From Wolbachia endosymbiont (group A) of Rhinocyllus conicus (lineage in GTDB: Bacteria > Pseudomonadota > Alphaproteobacteria > Rickettsiales > Anaplasmataceae): a stretch of 64,000 bases of DNA. The position numbers were made by a program, and so were the translations under genes. Below the pieces are notes generated by a model. It ran no database searches. It saw nothing but the letters and a program-made list of their open reading frames with translations, and had not been told where the DNA came from. The stretch is taken from assembly GCF_947250775.1 (NCBI RefSeq), contig NZ_OX366349.1:124001-188000 (forward strand). The letters are read 5' to 3'. Positions 17,020 to 27,385 of this stretch are shown here, piece by piece (the first letter of the stretch is position 1; each line of letters opens with the position of its first letter).

Positions 17020-19344
17020 CTATAACACCCTTTCTTCTTGCACTAATTGATAAGCTTCCAAAATATCTCCAACTTTAATATCGATATTACCCTCTAGTGA
17101 TACTCCGCATTCAAAGTTTACACCTACTTCTTTAACATCATCTTTAAATCTACGTAGTGCTTTTAACTTTCCTTCATGCACCAATTTGCCACCACGCACT
17201 ACCTTAATTAAAGAATCTTTTCTTATGACTCCATCACTTACGTAACATCCAATGATATTACCAGCTTTAGATACGTTAAATATTTGCCTCACAGATGCAG
17301 AACCAACACGAACCTCTCGTGTAACAGGCTTTAACATTTTAGTTAAATACATTCTCATGTCGTCAATGAGCTCGTATATTATGTTATAAGTATGTATTTC
17401 TACACCTTTTTGTTTTGCCAAGTCCCTTATTTTTGAGTCCACTTTTACATTAAAAGCTAAAATTACTGCACTTGATGCTTCTGCAAGCAGCACATCTGAA
17501 TCTGTTATCCCTCCTACTGCTTTGTGTAGGATATTTAATTTCACTTGGTCTTTACCGAGTTTATCAATTGAACTTGATATTGCTTCAATAGAACCAGTTA
17601 CATCGCACTTTAAAACTACAGATAGTTCTTCTGTTTCACTGTTATTACGACTGAATATATCTAAATTATTGTCGTCTAAATCTTCTTTCTTTTTCTTGAT
17701 CAACTCTAGCCTGCATTCAACAATTTCACGCGCCTGCTTTTCAGAATTTACAACAACAAATTTATCTCCAGCATTTGGCACACCATTTAGACCAGTAATT
17801 TCAATTGGAGCGGAGGGTAGTGCTGCTTTTTCTCTTTGACCAAGGTGATTAACCATACTACGTACTTTGCTGTATGTTGTACCAACTACCAATATATCAC
17901 CAACCTTTAACGTTCCTTCCTCAACTATCAATGTAGCTGATATTCCTTTCGCTTTATCTATTTTGGATTCTATTACCCATCCAAGTGCTCGACAATCTTC
18001 TATTGCTTCTAGCTTCATTAATTCAGCGATTAACAAAATCGCCTCTTCTAGTTTATCTAAATTAGTTTTCTTTTTTGCTGATACTGGCACAATCATAATA
18101 TCACCACCAAGCTCTTCAGGGATGAGATCATATTGAGGCAAACTATTAATTATTTTTTCTACATCACCAGGTTCAGATTTATCAATTTTATTAATAGCAA
18201 CTATAATAGAAACATTTGCTGCTTTTGCATGATTTATTGCTTCAACTGTTTGTTTCATGATTCCATCGTCAGCTGCAACTACTATTACAACTATATTAGT
18301 AATATTGGCACCACATGCACGCATCGCAGTGAACGCTTCATGTCCTGGTGTATCAATGAAAGTAATTTTTTGCTTATCTTTTGTCGTTATTTGATAAGCA
18401 CCTATGTGTTGAGTTATGCCACCTGACTCTCTTTCTGCAACATTAGATTCACGAAATGCATCGAGCAATGAGGTTTTACCATGATCCACGTGGCCCATAA
18501 AAGTGACGATTGGTGGTTTAAGTTTTTTAAGCAGGCTTTCTCTGCCTTCTATAAAAAATAAATCCTTTTCTCTGTTGGTATCGCTCACTCGTTTAGCCGT
18601 ATGATTAAATTTTTCCACTATTTCAGATGCTATATCTGGATCCACCAGATCATCTACTCTATAACTCTCACCGACTTCTTCTTTGAACATTTTTAGCACA
18701 CTCTTGCTATCTTCTGCCATACGAACAGATAACTCCCTGATAGTTATTTTGTCTGGTATAATAACTTCTCTTGATATATTTTTACCCTTAGTAAACTTTG
18801 ACTTTCTACTTCTTATACCAAATCTTTGCTTAAATACAGGGGGTTGTTCAGTTTTTTCATCTATTGCCTGTGCAATTACCAGTTTAGAATGCTTAGAATA
18901 TATATCTTTGTTGACTTTAGAAGACTTTTTATCGTCGCTCTCATAGTCAATATTATCTTCTCTTAGTTCAACTAAGTGAGTATTACTTAAAACTTTCTTA
19001 TTTATTTCTTTAGATAAAGTGTCCGCTTCATTTTTCTCGTCAATCTCTTTATTGCTGTCTTCTTTTGCTGTTTTCTCTTTTTCTTCTCTCTGATTTCTTT
19101 CTTTCAGCAAAGCAGCATTCTGCACAGCATTAATGCGGAAAATTTGTTCTTTCTCTGTTAAAGAACCTAATTTACTCTCGTCAAATAAATTATGTTCTTC
19201 TGCATCATGAGATTTTTTTCTTCTTTTTTTTACTATTGTAGCTCCAGTACTTGGGCTAGCTGAAGAGTTTAAATTGAGGTCTAATTTAAGCTTGCTTAAG
19301 CCTTGGAGCGTTAATTTTTTATTACTGATATCTTCATTATTCAT
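17020..19344 (-). CDS. infB: Translation initiation factor IF-2
   Basis: A 774-residue GTPase delivering initiator fMet-tRNA to the 30S subunit. The G1 motif GHVDHGKT is at about 286-293, followed by DTPGHE near 332 and NKID near 389. The C-terminal domains are complete. The N-terminal 200 residues are Lys/Glu-rich and low-complexity, as is usual for this factor. It lies between nusA (9 bases upstream) and rbfA (3 bases downstream) in the standard operon order. Confidence 0.97.
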   Translation of the reverse strand: MNNEDISNKKLTLQGLSKLKLDLNLNSSASPSTGATIVKKRRKKSHDAEEHNLFDESKLGSLTEKEQIFRINAVQNAALLKERNQREEKEKTAKEDSNKEIDEKNEADTLSKEINKKVLSNTHLVELREDNIDYESDDKKSSKVNKDIYSKHSKLVIAQAIDEKTEQPPVFKQRFGIRSRKSKFTKGKNISREVIIPDKITIRELSVRMAEDSKSVLKMFKEEVGESYRVDDLVDPDIASEIVEKFNHTAKRVSDTNREKDLFFIEGRESLLKKLKPPIVTFMGHVDHGKTSLLDAFRESNVAERESGGITQHIGAYQITTKDKQKITFIDTPGHEAFTAMRACGANITNIVVIVVAADDGIMKQTVEAINHAKAANVSIIVAINKIDKSEPGDVEKIINSLPQYDLIPEELGGDIMIVPVSAKKKTNLDKLEEAILLIAELMKLEAIEDCRALGWVIESKIDKAKGISATLIVEEGTLKVGDILVVGTTYSKVRSMVNHLGQREKAALPSAPIEITGLNGVPNAGDKFVVVNSEKQAREIVECRLELIKKKKEDLDDNNLDIFSRNNSETEELSVVLKCDVTGSIEAISSSIDKLGKDQVKLNILHKAVGGITDSDVLLAEASSAVILAFNVKVDSKIRDLAKQKGVEIHTYNIIYELIDDMRMYLTKMLKPVTREVRVGSASVRQIFNVSKAGNIIGCYVSDGVIRKDSLIKVVRGGKLVHEGKLKALRRFKDDVKEVGVNFECGVSLEGNIDIKVGDILEAYQLVQEERVL

Positions 19345-19353
19345 ATTATTTTA

Positions 19354-20931
19354 TTATATTAACCCAAGCTTTTTACGTGCTTCTATGATTATTGAGTCTA
19401 CTGTATCTTTTAGATTTTCTTTACTATCAGCTGAGGAAGAGAGTATGCTGCAAAACTCATAACTTGATAAATCTGCTATGTCCTCTAAAGTCTTAATATC
19501 ATGTTTACTAAGAGCAATTTTATTGTCTATTGATAAAGTTAAATTGATTACATCATCTTCCATACCTAGACTTTTTAGCTCTTCTATTTTTCTATCATTT
19601 TCTGCTTTCAGGTGCTTGTTTGCTCTGTTATGAAGTTCGTTTGCAATATCCTCATTAAAGCCCTCTATTGAAGAAAGCTCTTTAATTGAAGCGTTGGATA
19701 TATCTTCTACGCTTGAAAAACCTTCTGTTACCAATAGCTGACCCATAATCTCTTCTAAGTTTAAAGCTTCAGCAAATAAAGCTGAACATTGACTAAGTTC
19801 TTTACTTCGCCTTTCTGATTCTTGCTGAGTGCTTAATATCTCAATTTTCCATCCAACAAGCTCTGAAGCTAATCTTACATTCTGGCCCTTTTTTCCTATA
19901 GCTAAACTCAATTGATCTTCAGCAACTATTAACTCTATGCAATTTTCATTTTCATCAATAATAACCTTCGATACTTCTGCAGGAGTAATGGCTTTAATAA
20001 CAAATTGACCCAAGTCTGAGGAGTAATTTATAACGTCAATTTTTTCACCATTTAATTCGTGTATAATAGTTTTTATTCTATCTCCCTTAACTCCAACACA
20101 AGCACCTACTGGATCAATGTTCTTGTCAGGAGAGAAAACAGCAACCTTAGACCTTGAGCCGGCGTCTCTAGCTATACCTTTAATTGTTACTAACCCGTCA
20201 GCAATTTCTGGTATTTCTTGATTTAATAATGCCTCTAAAAAGCCTTCATGAGTCCTAGAAAGAATAATTTGACGTCCATCATCAGAGCGCTTAACGGTCT
20301 GTATGTAAGTTTTAACCTTATCGCCTTCACGAAATGATTCACCACCGGTCAAATTTCGCAATGGAAGATATGCCCTAGTGCCATTTATGTCTATAATAAG
20401 ATCTGAATATTCTACTTGTTTAACAATACCATACCTTATTTCTCCCACCTTATCTTTAAATTCCTCATATTGCTTTTTTGACTCTTCATCTTTAATTATT
20501 TGAGCAATCTTTTGCTGGGCAATCCTTGCTGAAGCAAGATCAGTGTTAAGAGAGAGCAATTCACTAACAGTATCTCCAACTTTTGCATCTCCTTTTATTA
20601 ATTTAGCTTGTGTCAGCGTAATTGATTCATACTCAGTGTTCTCTTCTTCATTTGATTCGTCATCAATAACTTTTAGTTTTCTGTATGAAGTAACTTTGCC
20701 TGTATTTCTATCTATATTAACTACAATTTTACTTTTGCTACCACATTTTTGATAAGCCACTGCTTCTATAGCACTTTCTAGTGCCTTTATTACAACATTA
20801 AAATCTAAACCTTTTTGAAGTGAAAGTTCTCCTGCTGTTTTTATTACATCAAGGCTTCCAACTATGTTATTCTTGTTACTTTTCTGCTTAACACTGCTTT
20901 TACGATTAGCAATCATAATAAATAAATCCAA
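19354..20931 (-). CDS. nusA: Transcription termination/antitermination factor NusA
   Basis: A 525-residue protein with an N-terminal RNA-polymerase-binding domain, an S1 domain (near 140-205), two KH domains containing GVKGDRIKTIIHELNGEKIDV and AIGKKGQNVRLASELVGWKI, and two C-terminal acidic helix-hairpin repeats. It binds RNA polymerase at pauses. The frame opens with MDLFIM; the second Met (base 20916) is an equally good start. It is the first gene of the nusA-infB-rbfA-ubiA run. rimP, often upstream, is absent here. Confidence 0.96.
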   Translation of the reverse strand: MDLFIMIANRKSSVKQKSNKNNIVGSLDVIKTAGELSLQKGLDFNVVIKALESAIEAVAYQKCGSKSKIVVNIDRNTGKVTSYRKLKVIDDESNEEENTEYESITLTQAKLIKGDAKVGDTVSELLSLNTDLASARIAQQKIAQIIKDEESKKQYEEFKDKVGEIRYGIVKQVEYSDLIIDINGTRAYLPLRNLTGGESFREGDKVKTYIQTVKRSDDGRQIILSRTHEGFLEALLNQEIPEIADGLVTIKGIARDAGSRSKVAVFSPDKNIDPVGACVGVKGDRIKTIIHELNGEKIDVINYSSDLGQFVIKAITPAEVSKVIIDENENCIELIVAEDQLSLAIGKKGQNVRLASELVGWKIEILSTQQESERRSKELSQCSALFAEALNLEEIMGQLLVTEGFSSVEDISNASIKELSSIEGFNEDIANELHNRANKHLKAENDRKIEELKSLGMEDDVINLTLSIDNKIALSKHDIKTLEDIADLSSYEFCSILSSSADSKENLKDTVDSIIIEARKKLGLI

Positions 20932-21004
20932 TGTAATTAGTTATAATTATAGCTTCAACGGGCAAAGAACGCCATCCTAAATGTTAAATGATTGCTAATT
21001 TAAG

Positions 21005-24000
21005 TCAAGTTTTTTCATGTCTTTGTATGACAAGCAACGCCGGAGTAAAGAATAAAGTTAAGACCGTTGCAGCCAATATTCCACTTGCTATGGTTGTTGA
21101 AATGTCAACCCACCACTGGCTTGATGGAGCATCATATGTGATTTGTAGCGTAAAAAAATTGATATTTAACCTGGTAATCATCGGTATTAAACCAAGAACT
21201 GTGGTTGCAACGGTAAGCAATATTGGCCTAATGCGAGAAATTGCAGCGTTTATTACACATCGCTTGATGTCATTTTTGTGTACCTTAATTTGGTGATGAA
21301 AGGCATCAAGCAATAGTATGTTATTATTCACTATAATTCCTGCCAAAGCAATTATCCCCACTCCACACATAACAACTACGAAAACTTGTTGGATAAGAAA
21401 GAAAACAAAAAACACACATGTTGTGGATAAAAACACTGCTGTCATTACGATAAATGTATGGTATACATTATTAAACTGTGTCACTAATACCAATATCATT
21501 AGTGTAATTGCTAATATAAAAGCCTTTAACAAAAATGTTCCTGATTTTTGTTGATCTTCTTTGTCGCCTTTAAAATCAATTTTTACTCCCTTGTCCCAAT
21601 CCTGGGCAATAGAATTCTGAATAAACTTTACTCTTTCATTAACAAGATAGCCAGTATCCACATCAGCGGAAATTGTCACTGTACGTAATCCATCAATCCT
21701 ATTTAGTTTGTTTACCTTTTTTTCGGGAGCATATTTTACTATGTTGCTCATAGGATGCGGGCCATTAACTGTATTGATAAAAAGATTATCTATAGTCTTC
21801 ATGTTGCGGTCCCTTCTGGGGAAACGGAGTACAATATCGATTTCTTCATCCGTGTTATTTGGTCTATATTTTCCAATCAACACTCCATTTGTAACCATCT
21901 TTATAAAATCGCCAATGGTTGCAACACTTACTCCAGAACTTGTAGCCTTACTCTTATTAACACTCATATTCCACTCTATTTCAGGTGCTGATCTGCTATC
22001 TTGAATATTTATAAACCCGGATGAAGGTTGGTCCACAATTTTTAGAATTTTCTCTGCTGCTAAATTCAGATTGGATGCACTTCCGCTGAGGTTAATTTGT
22101 ATTGGCTTGTCAGCCGACGGTCCTGACTTTTCCTCTTGAACATTAATTATTATTCCTTTCATGTCTTGCACACTGCTCCTTATATCGTTTAATATGTGCT
22201 TAGCTTTGCGCCTGAAGCGCCAATCCATAAGTTCTAGTTGAATTCTGGCGATAACGTTGTCTGAAAATGCTCCTGATCTAGCATAAGAAACATGAATTTC
22301 TTTTTCAACGCTCAAAATGCGTTCTTCCACTTCTTTGAGTATCAGATCTCGTTCTTTGGCTGATAAGCTTTCTTTTGCTTTAACACTGATTAAAATATTA
22401 TCTGAATCCACTTTCGGAAAAAACTTCACTCCAGGACCAAAGGTAAAGTACAGCACACTAAATGAAAACAGGACGAATACAGTAGCACATATGAATTTTT
22501 TAGGATGATCTAAAACCTTCTCTAGCATGCGTATGTAAGCTCTTATTATAGGCCCAGCATTTTTTATCTCACCACTTTCTATAGCACTCATTTTTTTTAT
22601 TTCTTTTTTTGAAGTTATTGAAGGCTTACCAAATATTGCACCAAGTGTTGGTATAAAAACCAAAGCCATAATGAGCGATCCAGTCAAAGTTAGAATTATT
22701 GTAATTGGTATGTACTGCATGAATTTACCAACAGTATCAGGCCAGAATAATAGAGGAAAAAACACTGCTAATTTAGTTAACGTCGATGATAGAACCGGAT
22801 AAAACATATCACGAACTGAAGTGTGAAAGGCTTCTACTTTGTCCATTCCGCAGATCATCTTTCTATCGGCATATTCGCTGATCACAATTGCATCATCAAC
22901 CAGCATGCCAACAGCCATGATTAAACTGAAGAGCACAACGATATTTAAGGTTATGCCCATAAAGTAAAGAGCTATTATCCCAATGAGAAAGGAACCGGGT
23001 ATCGAGAGTGCCACAAGAATAGCAATCCTTGTTCCCATAGAAAGCATCATTATGATCAATATTAACAACACAGCGAATATTATGCCGTTTTCCAAGTCAT
23101 CAAGCACATCGCGGACGTTTTTTGACTGGTCATTTAAGTACACCACTTTTAAATTTTCAGGTAATTGATCTTTTGCCTTATCCATTAAGTATTTTACTTG
23201 ATTTACTGTGTCTATTATGTTTTTTCCGTTACGTTTTGAAATTTCTAGCACGACACTAGGTAATCCATTAATGCGAGCAAACCCTTGGTGATCCTCAAAC
23301 CTAGGGTATACTTTTGCTATATCTTTGATTCTCAAAACTGCATCGCCTTGAGATCTAATAGGAATATTCATAATATCTTCTATATCTTTTAATAACCCTG
23401 ATATTTTAATCGAATATTTACCGGTATCATTTTCCAGTGACCCAGCTCCCACTAGTCTATTATTGCTTGATATAGCTTGGAATATTTCGTTTGATTGAAT
23501 GTTATATTTTGTTAGAACTGTGGGCTCAATTATAACTTCCACTGTTTCTTTACGCATACCTGCCACTTCAACTTTGAGAACATTTGGCAGAGATTCTATT
23601 TCTTTCTTTAGCTTGCGTGCTATTTCAGTTAAGGCTCTTTCTGGCAAATTACCAATTAAGCCGACATTGAGTATCGGAAATAAGCTCAAGTTTATTTCAT
23701 TGATTATCGGAGATTCCGCTTCAACAGGTAACTTCGATTTTATGTTTGAAAGCTTTGAACGGACATTATCGAGCACTTCTTTATTATCATACTCTGTTCC
23801 AAATTCGAGTATCATGTGAGCACCATCATTAGTTGCAAAAGCTCTCAATTCTCTTACACCTTCGATGGATCTTAGTTCATTTTCTATAGGCAGCACTAAT
23901 AGCTTTTCACTATCTTGAGCAGAAATCCCAGGAAGTCCAACAAACACGCTGATTATAGGAATCTGTATATCAGGGTTACTTTCCCTTGGCATTTTTACAT

Positions 24001-24079
24001 AAACGTATGAACCGAAGATAAAAATTACTATAAGTAATAATACCACCGCCCTGTTTCGCTCTATGAGTAAGCTCTGCAT
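21005..24079 (-). CDS. RND-family efflux transporter (AcrB/MdtB-like)
   Basis: A 1,024-residue inner-membrane proton-driven exporter with the duplicated RND plan: one helix near the N-terminus (LLLIVIFIFGSYVYVKMPRESNP), a porter domain, helices 2-6 around 335-480, a second porter domain, and helices 8-12. The motif AVGMLVDDAIVISEYADR in the fourth helix holds the paired Asp of the proton relay. No membrane-fusion partner gene is adjacent. The substrate is unknown. Confidence 0.93.
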   Translation of the reverse strand: MQSLLIERNRAVVLLLIVIFIFGSYVYVKMPRESNPDIQIPIISVFVGLPGISAQDSEKLLVLPIENELRSIEGVRELRAFATNDGAHMILEFGTEYDNKEVLDNVRSKLSNIKSKLPVEAESPIINEINLSLFPILNVGLIGNLPERALTEIARKLKKEIESLPNVLKVEVAGMRKETVEVIIEPTVLTKYNIQSNEIFQAISSNNRLVGAGSLENDTGKYSIKISGLLKDIEDIMNIPIRSQGDAVLRIKDIAKVYPRFEDHQGFARINGLPSVVLEISKRNGKNIIDTVNQVKYLMDKAKDQLPENLKVVYLNDQSKNVRDVLDDLENGIIFAVLLILIIMMLSMGTRIAILVALSIPGSFLIGIIALYFMGITLNIVVLFSLIMAVGMLVDDAIVISEYADRKMICGMDKVEAFHTSVRDMFYPVLSSTLTKLAVFFPLLFWPDTVGKFMQYIPITIILTLTGSLIMALVFIPTLGAIFGKPSITSKKEIKKMSAIESGEIKNAGPIIRAYIRMLEKVLDHPKKFICATVFVLFSFSVLYFTFGPGVKFFPKVDSDNILISVKAKESLSAKERDLILKEVEERILSVEKEIHVSYARSGAFSDNVIARIQLELMDWRFRRKAKHILNDIRSSVQDMKGIIINVQEEKSGPSADKPIQINLSGSASNLNLAAEKILKIVDQPSSGFINIQDSRSAPEIEWNMSVNKSKATSSGVSVATIGDFIKMVTNGVLIGKYRPNNTDEEIDIVLRFPRRDRNMKTIDNLFINTVNGPHPMSNIVKYAPEKKVNKLNRIDGLRTVTISADVDTGYLVNERVKFIQNSIAQDWDKGVKIDFKGDKEDQQKSGTFLLKAFILAITLMILVLVTQFNNVYHTFIVMTAVFLSTTCVFFVFFLIQQVFVVVMCGVGIIALAGIIVNNNILLLDAFHHQIKVHKNDIKRCVINAAISRIRPILLTVATTVLGLIPMITRLNINFFTLQITYDAPSSQWWVDISTTIASGILAATVLTLFFTPALLVIQRHEKT

Positions 24080-24254
24080 GTTGAATGTTAACTAAATATG
24101 TGTGTTTGTACAATATTATAGTCGAGATACGTTGCATATTAATTAATCCTTGTATAGCTTTAAAACTTTACGCAAATAATTAAAATTTTCGCAAAATTGC
24201 AAGTATAAGAAAATTTCTGTATAATAATTCTAGAACAGTATTTGAGAGGTTATT

Positions 24255-24908
24255 ATGGTGGCAATTTTAAATGTAACAAAAGGCAAGAGAAAAGTTATTG
24301 TGTCTGGATTAGCTGGAGCTTTATCAGCTTTAATATTTTTAACAGCAATCCACATTGCCGCAAAGATAGCCATTATCGTTTCTGCTGCTGCAGTTACTTA
24401 CTTATTACTTTTGCTGATTCATAAAATAAGAACTAAAAAAGAACAGCCTGCTGAAATTACTGGTGTTTCAGGAGATAAAGTTTCAGAAGATGAAGGGTAT
24501 AGCAGTGTTGATGAAGGTGAAGAAAAAGATACCGTAAAAGAACCAAAAAGAACTGAAACTGAGCTAGCAGAAGAATTAAAAAATAAAAGAGCACAAGAAG
24601 AAATGAAAAATGGACTACCTGAACATATGGATTTCAAAGGTAATTCACTTTCTAAAAGCGCTGATACTAAAGATAGTCATTCCGTTTCTAGTGCTACAAA
24701 TATTGTTATGGAACCTTTACCTAAACACATGGATGCGCTTGGTAATCCACTTCCTGAAAGACCAAGTGCAAATATTAGTATAGAATCTAAACCTGAGAGA
24801 AAACTATCTCCTGCAGAGTGGCTATTACAGCATGGGGTAAATAATGATGTGAGGGAAGTGCTAGAACGGCCAGCAAAGGGGTTTAACGGGTTAGGGTTTA
24901 ACATGTAG
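24255..24908 (+). CDS. Membrane protein with hydrophobic hairpin, hypothetical
   Basis: A 217-residue protein. Residues 15-56 form two hydrophobic helices with almost no loop, and the remaining 160 residues are hydrophilic, acidic and probably disordered. The segment LPEHMDFKGNSL near 121 is repeated as LPKHMDALGNPL near 154. The hairpin-plus-tail layout resembles inclusion-membrane or host-interacting proteins of intracellular bacteria, but this is an analogy only. The last 18 bases overlap the 3' end of the convergent GS-like gene. The ribosome site is GAGAGG. Confidence 0.6.
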   Translation: MVAILNVTKGKRKVIVSGLAGALSALIFLTAIHIAAKIAIIVSAAAVTYLLLLLIHKIRTKKEQPAEITGVSGDKVSEDEGYSSVDEGEEKDTVKEPKRTETELAEELKNKRAQEEMKNGLPEHMDFKGNSLSKSADTKDSHSVSSATNIVMEPLPKHMDALGNPLPERPSANISIESKPERKLSPAEWLLQHGVNNDVREVLERPAKGFNGLGFNM

Positions 24909-25649
24909 TTGTTGTATTAAGCTCTCCATCTTATATTGAGAATCAGATGCAATGCCGTAGACCCTATTTGGCGGAGCAATTTTGTTCTCTATACCAAAAA
25001 CTATACCTTCAATTATTGCTGTGAGTACTTTTTCAAGGTTACAGTCTGCTCCAGGAACACGGTGCTCTAGGCGGCATCTTTTGGAATCGTTGCCAAAATA
25101 GGGAATTCTTATCGCAGCAGTTCTGTTATTTACTCCCCAACTAATCGTAGTTGGAGTGTGAATATCCGGGTACTGAAATCTTAAATATGAATCATCATTT
25201 GGAGCAAAAAACAACATATGTTTTTTCATCATTGCACATAATCCGCCAATACTATGAATCAAATAATCACTATACTTTTGCTCATTGATATAAAATAAGT
25301 TATCGTTATTTGAATTCACGAGATTAACATGCACATTTAATGCACTGCCTGCTCTATCCAAATAAGGCTTTGCTTTAAAAGAAACGTTCCCACCAAGTTT
25401 TTGTACTACTTCAGTAAGTAATTGTTTTGCTAACTCAAAATGCTTAATTAAATTGTCGGAGTTCGTATAACAACCACTTTTTATCTCATATTGATGTGTA
25501 GAATTCTCCTTCTCGCAAGAAAATTCAAGAAATGCTATTTTATTTTTGATGCTATTCAGAAATAAATATTCTTTTTCTATTCCTTCAATGTAAAACTCTA
25601 GTTCAATACCGAATACAGCATGACAACTCAAATTACTTAATATAATCAT
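24891..25649 (-). CDS. Glutamine-synthetase-like protein, shortened
   Basis: A 252-residue protein matching the catalytic half of glutamine synthetase: the His motif RAGSALNVHVNL, then SWGVNNRTAAIRIP (substrate and ATP-site Arg), then RLEHRVPGADCN. It is far shorter than the usual 430-470 residues. The N-terminal beta-grasp region is reduced to FGIELEFYIEG and the C-terminus is trimmed. Activity as a true glutamine synthetase is doubtful; it may have changed role. It lies upstream of and divergent from dnaA, and overlaps the preceding gene at the 3' end. Confidence 0.75.
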   Translation of the reverse strand: MIILSNLSCHAVFGIELEFYIEGIEKEYLFLNSIKNKIAFLEFSCEKENSTHQYEIKSGCYTNSDNLIKHFELAKQLLTEVVQKLGGNVSFKAKPYLDRAGSALNVHVNLVNSNNDNLFYINEQKYSDYLIHSIGGLCAMMKKHMLFFAPNDDSYLRFQYPDIHTPTTISWGVNNRTAAIRIPYFGNDSKRCRLEHRVPGADCNLEKVLTAIIEGIVFGIENKIAPPNRVYGIASDSQYKMESLIQQLHVKP

Positions 25650-25963
25650 AAATTTGCTTCAGTAAATCTATATTAGGTTAGCTATATTTATATGAATACT
25701 TTACTTATTTGCCAGTAAATTTAACATCTTATTTATACATAATGTATTACTATTTTTAATAGCATGCTTCTAATCCTCGATACAAGCGACATTTACAAAT
25801 TTTTCATTTTTTTGAAATAAAAATGATCAATTTTAGTGTTTTTATACCCTTTACAACTCATCAAAAAATCACCATAATTTTTAGTATGTATTAAGTAGTA
25901 TTAGCTTTTCATTTTGCAGTAAGCTATTGATTATCTTATATTTTTCTAATTGTTGCTTTTTTC
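25650..25963. other. Divergent intergenic region upstream of dnaA
   Basis: 314 very AT-rich bases between the divergent GS-like gene and dnaA. They must contain both promoters. I see no array of DnaA boxes and no hairpin typical of an origin. Confidence 0.4.
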
Positions 25964-27358
25964 TTGGTATGGTATATGAACTTAACTAGCCCTAGGGTTT
26001 CTACTATGTTTTTTGATCAGATTATTACAGTAACGGATCACAATGTTACTTGGGAAAAAATCCAAAATTGTCTTTATAATCTTTATGGAGAAGCAACATA
26101 TAACAGCTGGCTGAGTTCGCTAAAATTTGTCAGTAGCAGAAATGGGGAAGTTCTTTTATCCGTGTCAACAAGGTTTATAAAAGAGTGGATTACAGTTCAT
26201 TACATGAAAAAAATATTATCATTATGGCAAAGCGAAGATAAAAGCATACGTTCTATTGATATTCAAGTAATTGAGGAAAGGAATTCAAATTTTAATGTTA
26301 TACTAAAAAACAGAGAGGAAAGTAATCATAATCTTGGTTCGCCGCTGGATCCAAGGTTCACCTTTGATAATTTTGTAGTGGGAAAGCCAAATGAATTAGC
26401 ATTTACGGCGGCAAAGCGTGTGGCAGAATCTATAGATCCAATATTAGGCAGCAATCCTTTGTTTCTATATGGTGGAGTGGGACTTGGTAAAACACATCTA
26501 ATGCATGCTATAGCTTGGCACATAGTCAATTCCCCATCAGAAAAAAGAAAAGTAGTATATTTATCAGCAGAGAAATTCATGTACCAATATATTACAGCGC
26601 TGCGAAGCAAAGATATTATGTTATTTAAAGAGCAATTTAGATCAGTAGATGTATTGATGGTAGATGATGTGCAATTTATCAGTGGTAAAGATAGTACACA
26701 AGAAGAATTTTTTCACACTTTCAATGCATTGATAGACCAAAATAAGCAATTGGTTATATCAGCTGATAGGTCTCCTAGTGATCTTGATGGAGTGGAAGAA
26801 AGAATAAGATCACGACTCGGTTGGGGGTTGGTGGCAGATATTAATGAAACAACTTTTGAATTAAGGCTTGGTATATTGCAGGCAAAAGTGGAGCAGATGA
26901 ATATGTATGTTCCGAAAGATGTCCTAGAGTTTTTAGCAAGGAACATAAAATCTAATATAAGAGAATTAGAAGGAGCATTAAATAAGGTTACCCATACCTC
27001 ATTAATTGGAAGAAGTATGACGGTAGAATCAGCTAGTGAAACCCTAATCGATCTTCTTAGGTCAAATCATAGGTCAATCACAATAGAAGAAATACAAAAG
27101 AAAGTAGCTGAATTTTTCAATATAAAGGTTGCAGATATGCAATCCAATAGAAGACTTCGCAGTCTTGCAAGGCCAAGACAAATAGCTATGTATTTTGCCA
27201 AAAAATTTACGCAAAAAAGCCTACCAGATATTGGGAGAAACTTTGGTGGCAGAGACCATGCTACCGTTATACATGCAGTAAAACAAGTAGAAAATTTTAT
27301 AAAGACCGACTCAAAATTTGCTGATGAAATCAATCGATTAAAAAAAATGTTTAAGTAG
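25964..27358 (+). CDS. dnaA: Chromosomal replication initiator DnaA
   Basis: A 464-residue AAA+ initiator. Walker A GGVGLGKTH is near 168-176, Walker B VLMVDDVQF near 230, and the DNA-binding signature GGRDHATVIHAVKQV near 428-442. The open frame has three candidate starts: 25964, 25976 (MNLTSP) and 26006 (MFFDQ). The family usually begins close to the WEKIQNCL helix, so 25976 or 26006 is likelier than the first. No neighbouring dnaN or obvious oriC is seen. Confidence 0.96.
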   Translation: MVWYMNLTSPRVSTMFFDQIITVTDHNVTWEKIQNCLYNLYGEATYNSWLSSLKFVSSRNGEVLLSVSTRFIKEWITVHYMKKILSLWQSEDKSIRSIDIQVIEERNSNFNVILKNREESNHNLGSPLDPRFTFDNFVVGKPNELAFTAAKRVAESIDPILGSNPLFLYGGVGLGKTHLMHAIAWHIVNSPSEKRKVVYLSAEKFMYQYITALRSKDIMLFKEQFRSVDVLMVDDVQFISGKDSTQEEFFHTFNALIDQNKQLVISADRSPSDLDGVEERIRSRLGWGLVADINETTFELRLGILQAKVEQMNMYVPKDVLEFLARNIKSNIRELEGALNKVTHTSLIGRSMTVESASETLIDLLRSNHRSITIEEIQKKVAEFFNIKVADMQSNRRLRSLARPRQIAMYFAKKFTQKSLPDIGRNFGGRDHATVIHAVKQVENFIKTDSKFADEINRLKKMFK

Positions 27359-27385
27359 CGTTGTTAAAATAGCTAATAACAAGTC

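Noticed and set aside
21005..24079. Plus-strand frames opposite the RND transporter
   Set aside because: Antisense shadows of a long, well-recognised gene.
25650..25963. Chromosome origin beside dnaA
   Set aside because: I found no cluster of DnaA boxes or AT-rich unwinding repeats distinct from the general AT richness; in Wolbachia the described origin is not next to dnaA.
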